A DNA stretch of 64,000 bases. Source: Paramecium octaurelia. Taxonomy: Eukaryota; Ciliophora; Oligohymenophorea; Peniculida; Parameciidae. The notes under the pieces are model-generated. The model searched no databases. It was not told the origin of the DNA and was given only the letters and a program-made list of their open reading frames with translations. Shown piece after piece: positions 58,795 through 64,000 of this stretch. How positions within the stretch are numbered: the first letter of the stretch is position 1; the number at the start of each line of letters is the position of its first letter. Location of the stretch: NCBI GenBank assembly GCA_905182995.1, contig CAJJDP010000161.1, positions 1-64,000 of the forward strand. The letters are read 5' to 3'. The position numbers were made by a program, and so were the translations under genes.

Positions 58795-61515
58795 TCAAAA
58801 TAACCAGCTTGCATTCATACGAATAAACATATGTAATTCTTTGGCTTCCTAATATTTTCTCTAATCACCCGATCTAAAGCATGAATGTTCATAAAAAAAT
58901 GGAACGAAACCTGCAATATGTTTAGGAAGCTTTTAAATATAAAAACCTATGTCATGAAAGGTAATCACACATTATAACCATCTTGATGTATACCTTGTTT
59001 CATCTTTCAATCTCAAATCCTGATATTCTGCTAACTAAAATAGCCTTGAAAAACCAATCAGGACTTCTTCTTCGTGCTTCTTTTCATCTTCTGTCGCTAT
59101 AAGTGCTTCTGGTAATTCCTGCCACATTGCTTACTTAAGAGCAAAGAAGTCGTCGTTCTTTAAGGCTTCCCCAAATTAATTTTCATAGCTGAGAATTGAA
59201 GCGAATCTATTCCCAACTATTTAGTTTCTTAGAATTTCAACTGCTTAATTAATAAAATCTCTTAGTTTTAATTAAGAGTTCAATTAACTAGCTTCAATTG
59301 TATCTTACAACAATATCGCAAATAAATATATAGTGAGTTTGGAGCTAGGCATATAGTTTATAAAATCGATAGTTTTACTAAAAGTTTCAGCACATTCTAA
59401 ACTGCCTTCCTAGATTTGCAATTAAAATAAGTGATGGGAAAGAGTGAATTGATTATAGATACAATCATTTTCTATGATCTTCATTGCTTTATTTAAATAA
59501 TGCTTCGCCTTAATGAATTCTTTTTTGTACACAAGGAATTTTGAATAACAATCATAAATAGCCCAATTGAAATAATATCCTTCGAGATTCTACTCGATAA
59601 ATTGTAGAAATTCTTCAATGAATGATTAATATACAATATTATAATACAATATTTCGCAATATATCCACCCCTAATAAAATATTGCATATTTATCGTAATT
59701 AAGATTCTACATCATTTTAATTACACTTCCGCCGATGATTGTCAGGTCCTCTCTTATACATGAGTAAAATATTTTAATGTATTTCGAAAAATCTAATGTT
59801 ACAGTCTCTTAATAATTTTGATACTTTTCACTCTCTTATGAATTGTAATTATGATTTCTTCGTTCATAAGTTTTATTTAAAATATTCTAAGATTTGCTCT
59901 ACCAAATTGAGTCCATCAATATAAACCTCCATTCAATGATGATCTAAATCATGTCCTTATAATTGACTAAGTATGGTATGATTTCTTCTCTTGTCTTTAT
60001 CCATTGGCCATTCAATCTAGCCTTCAAACAAATAAACTTAAGTAGCATTTCGTCATTTTCTAACTCCAACTCATCTCGAATACTATTTATGGCCTCCTTA
60101 GCTTATTCCCACTCACCAGTTATGTAAAGTAATTCTGCCTCCTAGAATTTTAGATTGCAATTAGGTTCCTATAAAGTAGCTTGATATCCCTGACAAAGCA
60201 TCAATTATAGCATCTTCTAACCCTTTTTCTCTAAAACATCAAAGTATAGGTCATATTCAAACTAAGTCAAATCCTCAAATGATATTTCATCAAATATCTC
60301 CTATGCTGATACGTGACAAGAATATTTATCTACAAAGGAATCCAAAATCATAATCAATCTTATTCTTTCTTCATCGCCAGAAAATTCTTATAAAGCTAGA
60401 TTCAACAGGCATTAAATCCAAAATTTCATATCTCCGTTATAAGGTAAATTTTATGAATCTTGATATACTTTGTGGAAAAAACTAAGTTTGAAATTATTTT
60501 CCAACTTCCTTTTGATTTCTTCAGTGCTTACAATTGGATCCTAAATTACTGTAGCTCTAATAAATTTTTTTTATAAAAATTATGACTTTATTGTGAAATA
60601 ATCGTTATTATAAAGTGAATCAATCCTTGGATGCACCTTTTATTATTGATCCAAAATCTATTATAAATCATGAATATTATCTTAAGGGTAGAGAATCTAG
60701 AGCATTGTCAATTGAAATGCATAGATATCTTTTTTAAACAAATTCATTTTAAACATTTTTAAGTTATTATTCAAAGCCCCTCTCACTGATTTTTGCATGT
60801 AAGCTCTAGTTCCAGCAATAGGATATTCACCATAAGGGGTAGTGTATTAAGTTGCGCACCCAAAATCAGCTAAAACCCAACCATTTTTTTACGTATTAAT
60901 AATATTTTCTAACTTAATGTCGTTGTGAGCAATCTTAAGCGAGTGAATTTTTAGAATACTGTCTAAAATACAATCGAACAGATTATTGAATTGAAGTTCT
61001 GTAAATTACTTTAATTTCATCTAATACTCTTTTAGGTTCCCCAAACCCAAGTCTAGATATGCATACATTCGATAGGTGTTCATATATTTTAGGCTTATAA
61101 CAATTTTATTTTGTATTTAGATGATGCATTCAGGAAAATGGAGAGCAATTTTTTTTTAAATTTTGAATTCTTCAGCTTAGATAATCACTTAATCAAAATC
61201 ACAATTTTCTTATACCTTCAAGGCTGCTGGTAAATTATTATTTGGATTGATGGTCGAGTACACAGCACCATAAGCCCCTTAACCTAATAACAACCCATTT
61301 TCTAAATAAAGATCTACACTTTTTTTTTTGTAATTATGGATTAGTTATTCATTGTAAACGAATACCTCTGGATATTTCTTTAGTAATTGAAATATAGTTC
61401 TCTCTAATAAGAATACATTATTGGTGATCTGACTTCGATTTTCATTTAATTATTGAAAAAAATCAATTGTTTGAGTTTGTTCTGTTGGATTTGATTGATT
61501 TTATGAATTATTCAT
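58795..61515 (-). CDS. Protein kinase with long helical C-terminal region, 906 aa
   Basis: Intron-free: ATG 61513-61515 (MNNSQNQSNPTEQTQTIDFF) to TGA 58795-58797, exactly 907 codons. Kinase domain about residues 70-330: Gly-rich loop LGQGAYGAVYS at 78-88, AALK with Lys100, catalytic loop HNDIKLEN at 197-204 (Arg of HRD replaced by Asn, Asp and Asn kept), DFG 217-219, and GTRAYMQKS in place of APE. The core residues needed for catalysis are present, so activity is plausible. The remaining about 570 residues are alpha-helical and repeat-like (LYITGEWEQAKEAINSIRDE, KKEFIKAKHYLNKAMKIIEN), resembling divergent TPR units. Kinase-TPR fusions are common in ciliates; the substrate is unknown. Confidence 0.85.
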
Positions 61516-61935
61516 GTTTTAAATTTTATTCAATAATTAAAGGAAGTGAAATTTAAAAATTATACACTTTACATTTCAAAATAATACAATTATGATTTAT
61601 TCAATTCGGAAACATATCTTATGGATATTTTGAGAATTTAACCTAAATATATTCTAATCTCACTGTTCTTATCCGTAAAAATAAGTAAACGTTCATAAAA
61701 GGTACTTGACATTAAAAAAAAAAGAACTAAATAAATTTTAAATTTATCTTAATCTCTGGAATAATTATAATAAAATAGATAATATTATTAGCTCTTTAGA
61801 TAACTATGAAGTGTCACCTGGCTTGATTAGTGATATAGATATAAAAATATGACAAGCAAAAATAAATAAATTAATGTTCTCTATTTATACGTAATATTAT
61901 ATTGAATTCAGCCTTAAAAATAGATATCTGCTTCG
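61516..61935. other. Spacer between two minus-strand genes, no gene seen
   Basis: 420 bp of AT-rich sequence upstream of the kinase start and downstream of the USP stop. No feature recognised. Confidence 0.5.
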
Positions 61936-64000
61936 TCATTTAATCTATCCTATTAAACAAGTAACTTTTGAGTAGAAATTATTTTAAAGGCTTAATCCAT
62001 CCATAACTATAAATAATATATACCAAATTACTTGAAGTCCATTATTCTAAAAATTTTACAGTGATTAGATATTAGGTTCTAAGGATTTAAAGTTCAGAAG
62101 TTTTAAAATAATTGAAATTTTGCTCTTCATTTTTAATTTGGTGAATTAATCAATATTATCTTATCTCTTTGATATTAATTTTGCTTAATCTGCAGAACTT
62201 TTAAGATTTTCTTGTATTTATTTAACAATGATATCATCTATAATTTTGTTATCGGTGATTAAATTGAGAATTTATTATGCTATTTAGATTCCTTAGTTTA
62301 TATCTTACCTTTAAATTGATAAATCTATTAAAAAGCAACCCTTCAACAACATGATTTGGAAAATATCCTTGAGACCCTTAAATAATTGTAGACAATAATT
62401 TTTTTATGGAATTTACTGTAATATCAAAAAGAACAGTTGGACATTCTCTTGAAAGTTGGTTTAAGTAAGATCCTTTAATGGTAATTATTGCAATAAGGAA
62501 TTAATCTTAAGAAATTCGTCTTACAAACTCGCCTATTCCTTTTCAATGCTTTGATTGATCAATTTTGATTAAGTAACAAAGTATTGAATGTATTCTTCTA
62601 TATTTTAAGGTTAACACAGTTGATCTTTAATTTAGTATAAATCCTATTTAATGAATGTCAAAGTTTAGGAGTGTTTATACACATTCGGATGATTTACTGA
62701 TAGAAACAGCTCAAAATTGCTAAAGATTTCAAACTCTTTGCTTAAGGGGTCTATGGATTTGCAAGCCTTTAATGGGCAATTTGAGATCTGTTGAATAATG
62801 TTTGTTTTTCTATTGATAACTTTCTGAAGGTCCTAGGTTTTTTGAGATTTGATCCTCTCTTCTTCTAGTTATTCTAAGAGTTTTGGAGTAATTTATAACT
62901 TTTACACTTTCATCCAGGATTCTTATTCATAAATAAGTCCAGAGACATTGGATTGTGGTCTACTTACTCCTGTAGCGTCTTTAATCACTTGGGCAAACTC
63001 AATCTTTGTGACTATGGAGTCATTGCACTTCCACCAAGTTTTATAATCATTCTTGTCCAGAACATAGCAATAATAATGGCCAGATGTAGCCCCACCATCA
63101 TGCATAAGCACTGCTGTTAAGTGATACATATTTTAGTCTGATTTCAATAATAATTTCTTTTCTGATTAAATCTATTCCAATCTATCCGTGAGCAATTGAA
63201 TCGATTTCAAGAACTTGTTTCTATAATTTTCAAGTTAAAATAGCATATTTTGGCTAGAGATTAATTATTGATTGGAGGTATTCTCATCGCAGATTTAGAA
63301 GTCATCAATGATCAGTGGCTAGTCTAATTAGCCTTCTCCTCTTTTGAACAATTTGATTATTTTACTGAAGCTTTCATCAATGTCCTCTTTGGAGGTACCA
63401 TACCTTCTCAATTCATCTAAAACCCTCTGTTCTTCAAGATCAAGTCTCTACAATTCTTTGCTCATCGATTTAGGATCACTAGCCTTGAATTGATTGATAT
63501 TCAAAGAGGAGGGAAATTCAAATTAGGCATTATTTTTGCAGGGTAATTTCTATTTGGGATCATAATAGACCCTATTGATGTAGAATTGCATTATCTTAGG
63601 AGGTTGGAGTATGATCTAATCAACTTTGGCTTTGACCTTCTCCTTTGAATTGGTTTCATATTCGTCAATGATTAGTATTCTGGAGTTGAGGAATCCCTTC
63701 TCTAAATCTTTGTCTTGAGCATCGATGCTGATGGATCCAAAAGCAGTTGTAGTGAATTTGATGACTTCTTATTCTTTTTCCTTGTATGTGAGAATTTCTT
63801 TGGACTCTCCATAGAACATTTAACAAAAGGATTTCTTCAACTCCTCTTCTTCAATGTCTTTGAGGGCTTATTCAATGGCTTCCAAAAAGGCATTTTGCAA
63901 TTCATTAAAATCATTCTATACACCCTTTATCAACATTCCATCAGGCTTGTACTATTAAAAAGCTTCGAACAATTTGATGGGATTGGTAAATGAGCTATTG
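61936..64000 (-). CDS. Ubiquitin-specific protease (USP), 5' end outside window
   Basis: Cysteine deubiquitinase of the UCH/USP family. The frame is open without introns from the window end to TGA 61936-61938, about 687 codons visible. The His box is clear: MYHLTAVLMHDGGATSGHYY followed by CYVLDKNDYKTWWKCNDSIV, with the catalytic His and the Asn/Asp position. Upstream lies a long charged insert between the two halves of the catalytic domain (VLDELRRYGTSKEDIDESFS), and the finger-type strand KIMQFYINRVYYDPKQKLPC typical of USPs. The Cys box must lie beyond 64000, so catalytic competence cannot be judged. The C-terminal about 340 residues are helical and of unknown role. Confidence 0.85.

Noticed and set aside
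1-64000. Bacterial reading of the window (operons, Shine-Dalgarno sites, CRISPR, insertion sequences)
   Set aside because: The ciliate code, tiny introns, Sm, Tim44, cofilin and EFHC genes show eukaryotic nuclear DNA. The exact long repeats end at Ns and have no spacer-repeat or inverted-repeat structure.

Overview
This is macronuclear DNA of a ciliate, almost certainly Paramecium. Reading frames only make sense if TAA and TAG encode glutamine and TGA is the sole stop. Introns are tiny (17-39 nt, mostly GTA...TAG), intergenic gaps are often 20-80 bp, and the sequence is very AT-rich. Standard-code ORFs therefore show only fragments of the genes; I rebuilt models with the ciliate code and spliced introns by eye, checking that each coding length is a multiple of three.

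The scaffold carries an assembly artefact. Six single Ns (4204, 11678, 23865, 26976, 32990, 36024) each join two contig ends that overlap by about 1.35-2.04 kb, so six segments appear twice. About 10.3 kb of the window is redundant, and genes near these joints appear as one full copy plus truncated copies.

Layout. 1-1534: 3' part of a TPR-repeat gene with one intron per repeat. 1535-3470: gene-poor. 4823-17286: a giant single-exon STAND protein (NACHT ATPase, then pentapeptide-like and WD40 repeats, about 3474 aa). 17287-22460: gene-poor, with relics of a WD40 gene and at least two other genes, plus a tetraspanin-like gene. 22461-28973: a B-box-like/WD40 gene (present in 3 copies through two joints) and a C2-domain relic. 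28643-30797: a Lon-type protein lacking the Ser-Lys protease dyad. 30849-37534: an Ariadne-type RBR ubiquitin ligase, a coiled-coil protein and ADF/cofilin, with redundant copies. 37283-44474: compact cluster of a pseudokinase-like protein, a small unknown protein, peroxisomal SCP2, a p34/AAGAB-like protein, Tim44 and a Myb protein. 45651-47461: two tandem CBM20 starch-binding genes. 47747-50981: a large FtsX-type permease. 51463-58285: a CWC16/YJU2-type splicing factor, an unknown protein, a probable N-myristoylated protein, a RING protein, SmE and an EFHC-like DM10 ciliary protein. 58795-61515: a protein kinase with a long helical C-terminal region. 61936-64000: a ubiquitin-specific protease, cut by the window end.

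The genes do not form one pathway, as expected for a eukaryotic chromosome. Points of interest are the STAND NACHT-WD40 giant, protease-dead Lon, the pseudokinase, the TPR gene with introns in register with its repeats, repeated use of AAG 3' splice sites, and very short shared promoters between divergent genes. I saw no rRNA, tRNA, CRISPR array or transposon.
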